Shown: piece by piece, positions 10,830 through 22,406 of the stretch
Layout of the letters: each line of letters starts with the position of its first letter
Numbering within the stretch: the stretch's first letter is position 1
DNA from: Trifolium pratense
Lineage: Eukaryota; Streptophyta; Magnoliopsida; Fabales; Fabaceae
Reading direction: 5' to 3'
Assembly (NCBI RefSeq): GCF_020283565.1
Contig: NC_060065.1
Span: 35,142,409-35,206,408 of the forward strand
Length of the DNA stretch: 64,000 nt
The notes under the pieces: model-generated
Told to the model about the DNA's origin: nothing
Seen by the model: the letters and a program-made list of their open reading frames with translations, nothing else
The model's database searches: none
Position numbers and translations under genes: made by a program

Positions 10830-11708
10830 AGAGGATTCTAGAACGGGGGATCTATTAAGTCTTGTACCACTTATTTTAACCATTAGATTGAATAGGCCTA
10901 CTTGATCTAACAATTCATCACCACACACGATTAATTTCTCATCCTCACATATCTCATTTTCTCCCTTTCCTGCACGTTTTCGTTCACCGTTCCTTTATCT
11001 CTCCACCACCGCCTGAACATTAGTGATTACTAACTACGCTTAAAATTATATTAAATGGTGACCAACTTGTTACAAATATCGTAAAAGAACTTGTTACAAA
11101 ATTACTTTCTATTTTCTATGGTGTGACTCAATTGGCAGTTTAGATTTTATGATAAAAACTAACTTTAATGCAAAGAATAATGGTCTTTGAATTTCATCAT
11201 TTAAACACCTTATTAACAAAATCAATAACAAAGAACATGGAAAAAAGAATCACTGTATTATAACTTTGAATTTTCTAAGTGTGTAGTTGATGTCTTTTTA
11301 TTCTATCAATTTTTTTGAACTAAGTTTGAACTTTTGAATCTAGGTAGTGCACCTTTGGTACAACAATGAAAACTTTGCAAAGAACAAACATGTTTTTTGT
11401 TTCTTTTTTGAATAATTAGAAAAAAAACAACAGGGGGGCGGTTGTTTCTAAGAAGCTTGCCCAACACAAGGAGACAATTTTGATTGATGTTGTATGCGTC
11501 GCTTGTAGAGAAAAACAATTTTTTGCAGATTTTGTGAGTGGACGATGATGCATATGTGGGAAGAGATAGAGTTAGGATTGTGTGTAAATATGGGTAGGAG
11601 TTCTTATTTTAATTTCTATCAAATCTAAACCATTAGTTAGATCTAATGATATTATTTTAGTGCTTCACCAGTGAGGGACTTAATGGCTCCCTCATCCTAG
11701 AAGCCACC
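10830..11708. mobile_element. Mutator-like non-autonomous element, 879 bp
   Basis: Imperfect terminal inverted repeats of about 32 bp share GGATTCTAGAACGGGGGATC against GGCTTCTAGGATGAGGGAGC, both then running into ATTAAGTC. The flanks carry a 10-bp direct repeat ATCAATTTAG (10820-10829 and 11709-11718); 9-10 bp duplications point to the Mutator superfamily. No transposase is visible. Confidence 0.7.
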
Positions 11709-12120
11709 ATCAATTTAGTCCTTAAATTTATCCATTTATTCTCAATTTAATCATTAATATATTTTTTCGAAAGACTAATATGCATAAAATTCAACAAACT
11801 TTAAGATTTTCTTAAAATATTTATAAAATTATAGACCTATTTTGAAAGTGTCTTAACGAACATTTGAAGGACTACTATGTGTAAAAAAATTTTTTAAAAT
11901 ATTCATAAAATTTTTTAAAATATTTTTTTTTTATGTGTTAAATTTTTGATATGTGTTAAATTTTTTTTTAAAATATTCATAAAATCATGAACCTATTTGA
12001 GAGTGTCTTACAGAGTCAAGAACTAATTTGATGGTTGAACCTCAACTCATACAATACTATCTCTAATAGCTACCAACTGAACTACTATAGCTTGTGAAAT
12101 AGATTCTTGTGATATTATAA

Positions 12121-12308
12121 ATGAGTTTAATTGTTGTGCACCGTCGGTGTAAAAGTTTTTTACACATACATCCAATGACACGTTGCCACATCACTTAATG
12201 AATGTGACACATTATGTGTTTTTAATTACCATACATGATGTGTCGTTATATTATTGGACGAATGTGCAAAATAACTTTGCACTGACGGTGCATATAAATT
12301 AAACTCAT
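12121..12308. mobile_element. MITE, 188 bp, ATGAGTTTAAT ends
   Basis: Inverted ends ATGAGTTTAATT...TGCACCGTC and GACGGTGCA...AATTAAACTCAT, flanked by TATAA on both sides. No coding capacity. The family is not assigned. From 12309 to about 12690 I see only AT-rich DNA. Confidence 0.7.
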
Positions 12309-12693
12309 TATAAATATGAATATTTAATCTAAGTCAACTCTTATATACTATTCAATTCATATTACGCTATGTAGATATTTGTTAGAGGTGTAACATTTTT
12401 TTTACATGTGATTCAAATTAAATCACGTCATTTAAATATTTTTTTAGATTTGATCTATAAAAGTGACACAAAAATTAATCTCTATTTCATATATGATATT
12501 ATTATATGCAAGAAACAATACAGATCAAAATCTGATTGTTAGGTAATTTTTTAGCAGTAGATATATATTTATGTTATTTGGATTTCTTGAATAATTTTCA
12601 TGCTAAAAAACTTCATATTAAAATTCATCACTTGTCGAAAATTTCTAAAATTTTCTGTGGTGCAAGTGTACAACTGTAGATCACTTTGTGGAG

Positions 12694-13025
12694 TAGTGCA
12701 ACAAACCATACGAAGTTCAAACTCTACTTCACTTTTTGAACCACTCTATATTAAAAATGAAAAGTACTGCAACGGGGATGAAACCCATAATATTTTCAAC
12801 AGCTAGAAGGTATAGTACTTCTGAACAATCTCTAGAGTATACAGTACTTCCCATACGATGCTACAACAAATCTTGCGAAAATTCTCACTCTAGTTCACTC
12901 ACTTTTTGAATATGTGTTGGAAATTAAGTACTACAACTGTGATGAAAAATATAATATTTTCAATGTCTACAAAGTATACTCCACTTTTCTACAAACTCCT
13001 AAAGTATATTACCATACAATGCTAA
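12694..13025. repeat. Diverged tandem duplication, about 165-bp unit
   Basis: Two successive blocks share, in the same order, a CAACAAA start, a CACTTTTTGAA segment, a GTACT-CAAC-GATGAAA segment, ATAATATTTTCAA, and an ending with AGTATA. Similarity is moderate. No coding role is seen. Confidence 0.45.
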
Positions 13026-13244
13026 AGTCAATATTCTATCCCACCAATGTCTGAAATTGTACTTTAAATAAAAGGATTATTTTTATTTTTATTTTTAAAA
13101 AGATAAGGTGAAAGTTTTGTAGCAATGAGAAGTGTGTAAAACAACCACTCTTGTATTGGTTGGTGTTCTAGATCAACTTAATGAGGATATGGTCTTGCTA
13201 TTGTATCAGGTAAGAATGAGAAGTTTCACGTGGCTCAGAAGTTA

Positions 13245-16200
13245 TTACGCTGAAATAAGACCCACATATCCGCCAAGCAAAGCCAGTACAGATGAGATCA
13301 GATATGCACCTAGTACAATATTTGGCTCTCTGAACCTGCTGCGCAGATGGAGTCGCCGATAAAAGGATGGCATTCTCAAAAAGCGCCAACTTCCTCCCAG
13401 CAAACCCTTGGTTACTTTCAAGTACAATACCTGAAACAGAAAAGAAAGCAATAAGCTACTAAAATAGGAATTATCTCCAGAAACTGACAACCGTTTGTAT
13501 ATTTTTGGTTCTTGTTTTTAGCCATAGAACAACTACACTCTGTTACTGGTAATAGACACATAAATTACAAGATAAAAATGTACTTGCTAGGAGTTTATCA
13601 GCTATCGAAGGACAGATTGGAGCAGAAAATTGAGCAGGCATTAAAAGTTAAACCGAAGGACATATTGGAGTAGAAAATTTAGCAGTCATTAAAACAAGAC
13701 GCCTGTTACATGTGACAATTTTTATTTATCTTGTTTAAAACTAGTAGCACTAACCAGTGTTGTTTCACGTAACGGGTCCAAAAATAACAGGTGCCTATTT
13801 GGGAGTAAAGAAAATCACAAGAATGCTTTTGAGCATATTTCTCAAATTGACACTAGAGAATATTTAACTCACAAAATAAAAAGGAAAAAGAAAAATCAGA
13901 TAACATCAATGCATGGAAGTATTACAAGCATGGAACAAACCTGAAGAACAAGTGATGATGACTCGACTATGAAAATTCCAGAAGCAATTAATAGTGGGAA
14001 GAACATTCCGGTAAATGCGGCCATTGCAGTTAATGCACCACCAAGGGCCAAAGATCCTGTATTACCCATAAAAACAGATGCTTTGTATCTGTTGTAAAGA
14101 AGAAATCCAACACAAGATCCAGCCATTGAAGCTCCAAATATAGCAAGCTCTGATTTAAGATATTTACAAATCAGTAACAAAAATATCAAACAAAATTCAT
14201 GTCATAGTTAACAGTTCATTGTGTATACTCTACTAGTACTAAAAACGACCATTTCCTTGTCCTAGAAAAAATAACATATAGAAGGCATTAGGCAATATAA
14301 TATTGTTCTGTCTTAAAAACAAAATGAGGTTTCCACTTCTGACTAGTGACAACAGGCATGGAGTAGTACAACATGAAAAATAATCAAAATATATTTAGAT
14401 CCCGATGTTGATGAGAGACAATGGTCAAAGTGAAATAAAAATACCAAAACAATGTGATCTCAAATAGCATGAAGGTCATTACTGTCGTTTTACAAAGCTC
14501 AACATTAAGTGTGGAGAACGAGAACCTACACTTGCAGTATGAATTAAGGTCTCAAGAAGACCAACTTTATTAATTCATATACATTCATTCATATTGCATT
14601 ATGATATTTAATTGCAAGACTGCAAGACAACATGATAGCCAAAATTACATTATTTACTCTATATTACTTAATTGATTATAGGTTGAACATGGAACTGGAA
14701 TAATTGAAAAAGGAATGTCTGCCCTAGAGATACTATATTTCAAAGTCTATGGTTGACATAAAAGACATGCCACTAACCAGAACATATCGGAAGCACAGCT
14801 ATTGACATTCCAATAAAAGCCAGTGCAGCAGTGCCTCCAGCAAGTCCGTCAAGAGCATCTGCTAATTTAACACCATGTCCCATGGAAACAAAACAACATG
14901 AGGTCAAGAGTTGGTAATATCGCCCCAAATGCACAAGGCCTAGTGGTAGTGGGAGCAATGCCTTCCTGGATGTAAATAAAAAGTGAGAGAAAGTAAGAGG
15001 AATGAATGATTTGTTGCCTGGTCAATAAAACAGATATCCTAAGTCCTAACTCCTAACAAATGTTAATATTGTGTAAAAAAAAAAAACCAATTTTAATATT
15101 AAGAATAAAATTTATGGAAGTGGTATGGTATCTCTATTCATAACTCTCAACTAGAGAAGGTCATTGTAATAAAAAAAAATAAAAAAAAGTAGAAAATTAA
15201 CGGTGGAAACATAAGAAGTGACTATGGATGAAGGAGTGCTTCTTACAGGATGGAAAAATGCAAATGATAAAAGGAAAAATGGCACGCTGACTATGAGGGA
15301 GACTCCTGCCTGCACTCAGTCACGCCCAACTTTCACCACTCTATTTCATGATATCCCCTATTCAGTTAATCCACCCCCAGCCCCCCCTCCTCCTTCAAGC
15401 CTTGCTTCTCAGCCCATTACATCCTCCCCTTATTCCTTCTCTTCTCCCCCTCTTCTATACACATGTTAGGGCCATATAAGAGTACACAAGATGTCTCACT
15501 TATGGGCATCATCTTCTGTATTGTACAATTAGCAGGAATTGTACATTAAAAAATGTTCTAACATGACTGCAACTTTTCAGTTTCCCATATGATTTTACAG
15601 ACATTATTCTAGGTGTCATATGTCCAATGGACTACTGAAGATTAATACTTAAGGTTGCTGATAAGAAAGTTTGAAACTAGTCTAGCATGTTTAACTGACA
15701 GCAAGACAGAAAATCTTTATCATTTATTTTTAATCATTGTATGACTCAGGCACAGAAGGGGGCAAAAAGTCATATTTGCAACTGCCAATAAAGTGCTTTT
15801 TGTGAGAACAGATATGTGAGTTACCATCAGAAAAATGTTGATCAGATTAGTAACAAGAAGGTATACATGCCATAGGGTGAAGATACACTGGTGATGTCCA
15901 ACCAAAACGAAAAGCACGTTCCAACAGCTACCTGTGGTATCAAAATGCAGATTTACTAAATAGAAATGGATGTAATGTAAGCAATGTTCATTATTATTAT
16001 TAAAAAAATAAATATATTATGGAATTTGTCCTTCAAATCCAGTCCTTAATCAATTTCTTTTAAATTTGAATGCTCACACCAGGAATTTTATTTCTTTATA
16101 GAACCAGGTGAAAGGCGGTTGGGCAGCGAGGATTTCCATGAGGCCGATTTGGATTACAAATTTGGCCTGATGAGGGACATTGCAAAAACTGATTTGTAGA

Positions 16201-18477
16201 GGGCTAAAGGGAGATCAATATTATCCGTGAGGGACCAATATTGAATTTTTTGGAGGGCTCAAAAGAACAACGGTTGAATTAGCTAGCAGATCAAAACTCC
16301 AAAAATAATGCTTTAAATTTATAAAAGAAAATAGAGTAATCAATAATCACCTCCAAGAATACTTCTGCCAATTCCGGTAAACCTCTCCAATGATTCTTGG
16401 TGAGGTTTAATATGTCACTAAGTAAACCGACTGCTGCAAATGCAATTGTTACACCAGATGCCCCAGCCACTTCTATAGACGAGGACTCGGTAATAACATG
16501 AGCAACAATTATACCAATAGGTACAAAAAATAAACCACCCAATGTGGGTGTCCTCCTTTTATGTTGATGTCTAAGAGGCCCTTGTTGCTTTATAACATGG
16601 ATAGATTTAAAATGACCAAAAATCGGGACACAAACATAGCCAACAAAAGAAACCAAAATGGCTGATATGAGAAATGGTCGGGTCAAGTAAAAAGGTGATA
16701 ACGGCAGTCTAACAATTTTCCATACACACCAATCTACATATAAAAGCAGTACTGTCAAGCCGATTACAAGCCCCATAGTCATGAAAAGGCCGACTTTGAT
16801 CCTGAAAACAATTAAAATGTGAATTGGGTTAACGTAGCGTCACGGAAAATATAAATGCAATAGATAATAACTCATGTTATAGCTGACAGAAAAGGCAATC
16901 ACGCGCTAACCGTGAAGAAGCATTTCTAGCTCTAACAAAAAACATGAAATCTCAAGTCATTTAGGTCACCACCTACACATTTGATGTCTATTAATCTCCA
17001 AATTTTCGTCTTTGTTGTGTTTTTTTTGTAAATTACGGGGACAGTACTATACATAAATATAATACATGTAGAAGAACTCCCGTTATTTTTCTAATAAATT
17101 CTTTAGAGGCAGAAACATAGTAAAATAACAGCAAATTTCTAGAAAACCATATAGTGCAATAGAATACTAGCTTTTCACTTTTCAACATATGAGATATTCC
17201 TTCGAGAAATAAGGGTATAAAAACAAAACCATTTGCACAAGTTCTACAACATACTTGCCTATGTTTCTTCTGTCCCCTCCCAATGGTTACAAGCCGATGA
17301 GCAGCCACCGTTAAAGCATCCTTATTTGATGCAGAAGAAGAAGGCAAATCAACATCATTCACTGGGGTAAGAAAGACATCTCCATCAAAGTCTTCACCAT
17401 CACTGGATGAGAGCACATATGAAGTACTCTCTTCGGGACTCCAATCATCAAGTATCGGAAAGTCAAATGAATCCTGTAACACATAAACACAACAGATGTC
17501 AATATCATGAGTCATGACACTTGTCAGCAATAGTATAGATAAATCACAACTCATGACAAGCAATGAATCGCTGGAGCCTTCAAGGGATTCATCGAGTTAA
17601 ATCCCAGATATAAACCCAGAAAATGTATGGAAGTGGAAATACATAGAATTGCTGACTATCACAGCAGTTCTGAAAATTAGTCAAATAACCAAAAGCACTT
17701 GTTGGCTAAATGCCTTCAAAATAAATTCTCAATATAATTAAAATAAAATATGAGCTTTGGTAAACCAAGGTTTCTTCTGCATGCAACTGCAGACTAATCC
17801 CCTTGAAGTAACTGAGATCTATTTAAGAGGTTGACCTCTCTCGATATATGTGAGCATTGATTGATCATCCAATTAGTTTGTTAGATGCATTTAAATCTAA
17901 AACTAACTGCAGTAAATATCTTTCAAAACTCAGTATTAGAGATCAAATTATGGTTTCAGAACACCTCAGGTTAATTTTCTCGAGAATTTTAACACTAAAA
18001 CTTGTAAATACAAACCAGGTCATATATGGATAATCAATCTTGTCAGTGGTTTAATGTTCATAAACAACTTAAAAATGTTAATAAAAAAACACTTGATCAT
18101 TCCTTCAGAGATCTAATTATCAAAGTTTTCTCCTAATGATCCATGAAATGAGACTATAAGAGCAAGTAATAATATTCGATAGTATAAAGTTTACCTCGTC
18201 GAAGGCTCGGGTAGAGGCATTACGTCGAACATAAGAGCTGTAACGTTGAATTACGAGTGGATGTAACTGCAGAAAATTGAAGAATGAGAGAATTAAAGAA
18301 CGAAATGAATCAAATAAACATTGCGATCATGATCACGCGATTGATTACCTTGATAGTAGCCCAATGGAGGTAGGAGGTGGAAGAAGATGGAGGATAGAGG
18401 CTATGAATACGGCGATGAATAGGAGAGAGACGGAAATGGAGATTTAGGTGGTTGAGAATACAAGAATGAGAATTCAT
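13245..18477 (-). CDS. Plastid MraY-like protein (phospho-MurNAc-pentapeptide transferase family), full length, catalytic residues lost
   Basis: MraY moves phospho-MurNAc-pentapeptide onto a polyprenyl phosphate; plants keep a nuclear plastid-targeted homologue. Eight exons: 18349-18477, 18195-18266, 17259-17473, 16351-16801, 15867-15931, 14778-14965, 13941-14149, 13245-13430. Phases agree and give 504 residues: a Ser-rich transit peptide (MNSHSC...), an acidic linker, then about ten membrane segments. Family blocks are plain: [56 protein letters not shown]-like REPNIV and the ending GYVGLISA. However, the DD pair reads LLSD (near residue 267), DGLDG reads DALDG, MGDTGS reads MGNTGS, and the HHH motif reads FYRRLHL. 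Intron 3 has a GC donor. A pseudoenzyme or a gene in early decay fits best. Confidence 0.88.
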
Positions 18478-18705
18478 TGATTCGTTGAACGTAAGAGAGA
18501 GAAAGTAGATCTGAGGAGAGAATGAAGAAACTGTGATGATGATGAAATAGAGAATGGAATGGGCGCGAGTGAGTATATTCCATTTTGGAGAAAGAGGTTT
18601 TTCATTTTTATATACGAAGGAGGGAAAGTGTCAAATATGGTAGTTAATTAATTGCGACTTTGATATCATCGCGTACCCGAAACCGTTTGCTCTTGTTTTT
18701 GTTTG
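15418..18705. repeat. Direct segmental duplication, copy A
   Basis: From ACATCCTCCCCTTATTCC at the left to CCGAAACCGTTTGCT at the right this matches 36189-39357 almost base for base, introns included. It covers exons 1-5 and the promoter of the MraY-like gene. The two copies are direct and about 20.7 kb apart. Confidence 0.93.
18606..18614 (-). promoter_or_regulatory. TATA box of the MraY-like gene
   Basis: TATATAAAA on the minus strand, about 130 bp upstream of the ATG, followed by a CT-rich leader. The same box is present in the duplicate at 39264-39272. Confidence 0.5.
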
Positions 18706-18807
18706 TTGTAGTAGGGTCGTTTTTATTTTGTTACCAAACATGCTTAATGAAAGGCTAAGCTAAGTATATACTCTGTTTGGTATTGCTATTTCTATGCTAG
18801 CAAAGTG

Positions 18808-19568
18808 CAGGGCCGGCCCAAGCCCAAAGCAAGTGAAGTTAGGGCTTTAGGCCCCCAAAATTTGGGCCAAGAAATAGGCCTCAATTGTTTTTTTTTGTTG
18901 TTGGGGAAATAGACCTCAATTTTTAATATAGAGATATTTGTTCCTAATTGTTGACAGTATTTTAGTAATAGCGCAGCGGCTGAAGGCCTTGCATTTTTTA
19001 GCTCTTGGTCACAGGATCGAAACTTAACTGTTGCATTTTCAATTTATTTTTCTAAAAATTATTAATAAGCCTCATTTTCCAATGTTTGAATAATAACACA
19101 CCACCACCACCGTAATTGCTTTCTTGGTGAGCAGTACACCAATATAATTAATTCACTAACAAAGTTAATTTTTTGACCTGATGATTTATTATAATTATTC
19201 ATAAGTGATTAAATTATATTTTACAAAAAATTATCAAAAAAAACTATTTTTTACAAAATTACCTATAACTTCTTTTCTTTTTCTTTTTTTTAAAACTTGA
19301 TATCCGGCCCTAGGATCGACTAATCAAAGGGACCAATCCCACTATTTTTTGAAAACTTGAAAAAAGTAATTAAAAATAATATTAGAAATAAAACAATTGT
19401 TTAACAATTGTTTTAGCCGAGGTGTGACAACTATTATTGTATAAAAGGATTAATATTTTTTTTTTATCATTTCTTTTATTTTTTTTGACAAACTTTTTTT
19501 TTAATCATTTCTAAAAGGCCTCATTTAATTTTTCGCTTTAGGCCTCAACATATGTTGGGCCGGCCCTG
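18808..19568. mobile_element. hAT element with CAGGGCCGGCCC ends, 761 bp
   Basis: Perfect terminal inverted repeats CAGGGCCGGCCCAA / TTGGGCCGGCCCTG and an exact 8-bp target duplication GCAAAGTG (18800-18807 and 19569-19576). The interior is AT-rich with GGCCT motifs near both ends and has no transposase. Confidence 0.93.
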
Positions 19569-19590
19569 GCAAAGTGGTGGAACTTCTATG

Positions 19591-20269
19591 TAGGGGTGAT
19601 CGTATCCGAAACAATCCAAAAGTAAAACCGCAAATCGAACCAAACCAAACTGAAAATCGCAAAAACCGCATTTGGTTTGGATGTATTTGGATGACTTTCT
19701 TACTGAACCGCAAACCGCAAACCGCAAAAACCGCGGATAACCGCAAAAACCGCATTAAGTTACTATTATATATTTATATTTCAATATCGTAAAAGAAAAT
19801 ATATTTATATTCCAATATACATGCCCAATTACCAAGTCAGTCGACAAAATTAATCGAACTTCAAGTTGTTTTTATTTTTTGTACTGAAATTTTATTTTGG
19901 TGTTGTAATGTTATTTTAAATAAACAAATTTTATCGGTACCGTGATGTTATTTTGAAAATTCAATTTTTTTATATATTTAAAATTGTAAGTTACTATAAT
20001 GTTATTTTGGATAAATAATTTTTGTTGGTATTACAATGTTATTTTGGAACTTCAATTTTTTATTTTTTTTTTATGCTTAAAATTGTTCGGTACAATCGTT
20101 ATGTTTTAAACCGCACCAACCGAACCGATTCAAACCGCATTGGTTTGGTTTGGTTTGGATGACTTTTTAAAAATCAACCGAACCAAACCGAACCGCATGC
20201 ATTCTTATCTCGCGGTTAGGATGACTTTTATGCTCAAAACCGAACCAAACCGCACCGCGATCACCCCTA
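19591..20269. mobile_element. hAT element with TAGGGGTGATCG ends, 679 bp
   Basis: Terminal inverted repeats TAGGGGTGATCG / CGATCACCCCTA and an exact 8-bp target duplication CTTCTATG (19583-19590 and 20270-20277). Subterminal regions are filled with AACCGCAAA and CCGAACCAAACC repeats in opposite orientation at the two ends, as hAT transposases require. No transposase ORF. Confidence 0.93.
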
Positions 20270-20957
20270 CTTCTATGGCTACACCTTTTGGGGGACTAAA
20301 ATGAAAAAATTTGGAACCAAAAAACATATTTAACCCTTTATTTTTTTTGTAAGTAACAAAATAATAATATAGTAGTGGTTTTTATTTTTAAAATTACTAA
20401 TAAAACAAGTGAAATGTTGGAAAGATAAGAACTTCCCTCACTTTAGAAATTGTCAAGTGTCCCATTGAAGGGTATTAGATGTCTAAAAATAATGTAACTG
20501 AACTAAAGTGAGTCATGTAACTAACTCAATCAAGCCATTTTTAATGCTATGAGAGTAAAAGTCACTTTTGAACCGAGCCAAATGCAAAACGGCTCCAATC
20601 CCGTTAAAAAAGAATTATTCAGTTTGCAAGAAGATACACATGTGACATGTTTTCCTTTTCCCGATGTCTAACCAAATTTAAAATTCAAATTATTTTTCCA
20701 TCTCTTCACTTATTCAAAATTCTATTTCATCTTCACTCATTTTCATTTTATTCACTTCCCTTTCTTCCAAATTAACACATGTTCTCTTCTTTTTTCAGAT
20801 TTTTGTTTTTCTTCATGCAAAAAGGTTTTAATACAAACATTATTGATGAATGATTTTTTTTATTGGATAAATGTTTTTTTTTTATTTTAATGAAAAATTA
20901 CAAATATTTTGTAATAAAATCCTTTGATGAATAAAACCAATTACTTATATAAATTTT

Positions 20958-21437
20958 AACTATCGTATACGGGATAAACTATCACTGATAAAAATTGAAA
21001 CGTGATTATATGTAAGACAAGTTATAACTGAAAATTATCATCATATACGGGATAAGTTATATGTAAGACAAGTTATTACTGAAAATATGTAAAACAAGTT
21101 ATTATTGAAAAAACGCGATAAATTATAACTGAAAATAATTATATGTACGACAAGTTGTTACTGATAAATTTTTTTACACGGGATAAGTTATAACTAACAT
21201 AAATTTCCAAATAACCATCATCGGGACAAATTATCACTAATAAAAATTATCATATGTGAGACAAATTTTAACTAATAAAATTTTCAAAAAAACTATTTTA
21301 CACGGGATAAGTTATAACTGACATAAATTTTAACTATCATATACGGGATAAGCTATCACTGATCAAAATTTCAAAATAATTATCATATAAATTTTAACTA
21401 TCGTATACGAGACAAATTATCACTGATAAAAATTTCA
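20958..21437. repeat. Array of about 12 degenerate copies of an ACGGGATAAGTTAT-CACTGATAA motif
   Basis: Copies start near 20968, 21010, 21047, 21070, 21088, 21115, 21148, 21177, 21222, 21258, 21299, 21337 and 21407. Each reads roughly (A/G)CGGGATAA or G(A)GACAA, then (G/A)TTAT(C/A)ACTGATAAAA. Spacing is irregular (about 20-70 bp). No ORF crosses it. Confidence 0.6.
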
Positions 21438-21603
21438 AGGATTAGTATGACAAATACCATAACAATAACTGGAAAAAAACAATTATGCCAAGGATCAAGT
21501 TTCACGCATAAATATGGAGATCTGTTCAACATAAAAGTCTTTCATACATATTTTTGTCAAAAAAAAAACTTTCATACATATTTTAAATGAGGTTAAAAAA
21601 TAA

Positions 21604-21946
21604 GGCTTAACTATACATTTGGTCCCTTACGTTTATTTTAGGTTTCAATTTGGTCCCTTACGTTTAAAAAGTATCAATTTGATCCCTTACGTTTATTTTA
21701 GGTTTCAAGTTAGTCATTTCCGTCAAATTTGTCACATGTGGCAGTCAATTTGCATACGTGGACTGACACGTGGCACTTTGACACGCTGACACGTGTACTG
21801 TTCAAACGGTGTTAGTGACAAAACTAACGGAAATGACTAACTTGAAACCTAAAATAAACGTAAGGGACCAAATTGATACTTTTTAAACGTAAGGGACCAA
21901 ATTGAAACCTAAAATAAACGTAAGGGACCAAATGTGTAGTTAAGCC
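21604..21946. mobile_element. Mutator-type hairpin MITE, 343 bp
   Basis: Arms of about 120 bp pair almost perfectly (GGCTTAACTA...GGTCCCTTACGTTT repeated three times per arm). The loop holds TGACACGTGGCA and related sequence. The 9-bp flanking repeat AAAAAATAA (21595-21603 and 21947-21955) fits a Mutator-type insertion, though it is low complexity. Confidence 0.85.
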
Positions 21947-22074
21947 AAAAAATAACTACTATAAATTTCATTTACACCTAAATTGTAATTGCTATAATTT
22001 TCTATTGTCAAATCCTAACTGTTTGTCGCTTTCCGTACGACTCGCACGAGTCTATTACTAGTTAGCTTCTAAGA

Positions 22075-22266
22075 TTATGTTTGGATTCAATTCTGGAGAA
22101 GCCAGAATTGATTCTAGACCTGTAGACTTGATTTTGTCTTGTTTGGTTTCTCAAAAGTAGAATTGATTCTGCCTCCAAAATTGGTTTTACTTAAAACTAT
22201 AAATCGTAGCTTCCGATTCTAAAATTGATTTTTACGCTCGAATTCTTTATTCAACTTTCAAACATA
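22075..22266. mobile_element. Probable MITE upstream of TOC75
   Basis: Ends TTATGTTTGGATTCAA and, on the other strand, TTATGTTTGAAAGTTGAA, with internal AGAATTGATTCTG-type palindromes. It ends about 140 bp before the TOC75 start and so may supply part of the upstream region. Confidence 0.45.
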
Positions 22267-22406
22267 AATCAATTATGTGAAATAAAGACATACTATTTTC
22301 CAAAAGTCAAAACCATTTGATTTTGGGAAGCAAAAACCCATCATAAACCCTCTTATTCTTTCTCTTTTCACTTTTATAGTTCTCTCCGTCGTAACCGTCA
22401 CCACCA

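Noticed and set aside
13198..13389. ORF overlapping the last MraY exon in another frame
   Set aside because: Shadow; the true frame ends with GYVGLISA and joins exon 7 in phase.
15720..15917. ORF of 65 codons with a membrane-like sequence, also present at 36486-36683
   Set aside because: It overlaps the real MraY exon 5 (15867-15931) in a different frame; the true frame gives [12 protein letters not shown].
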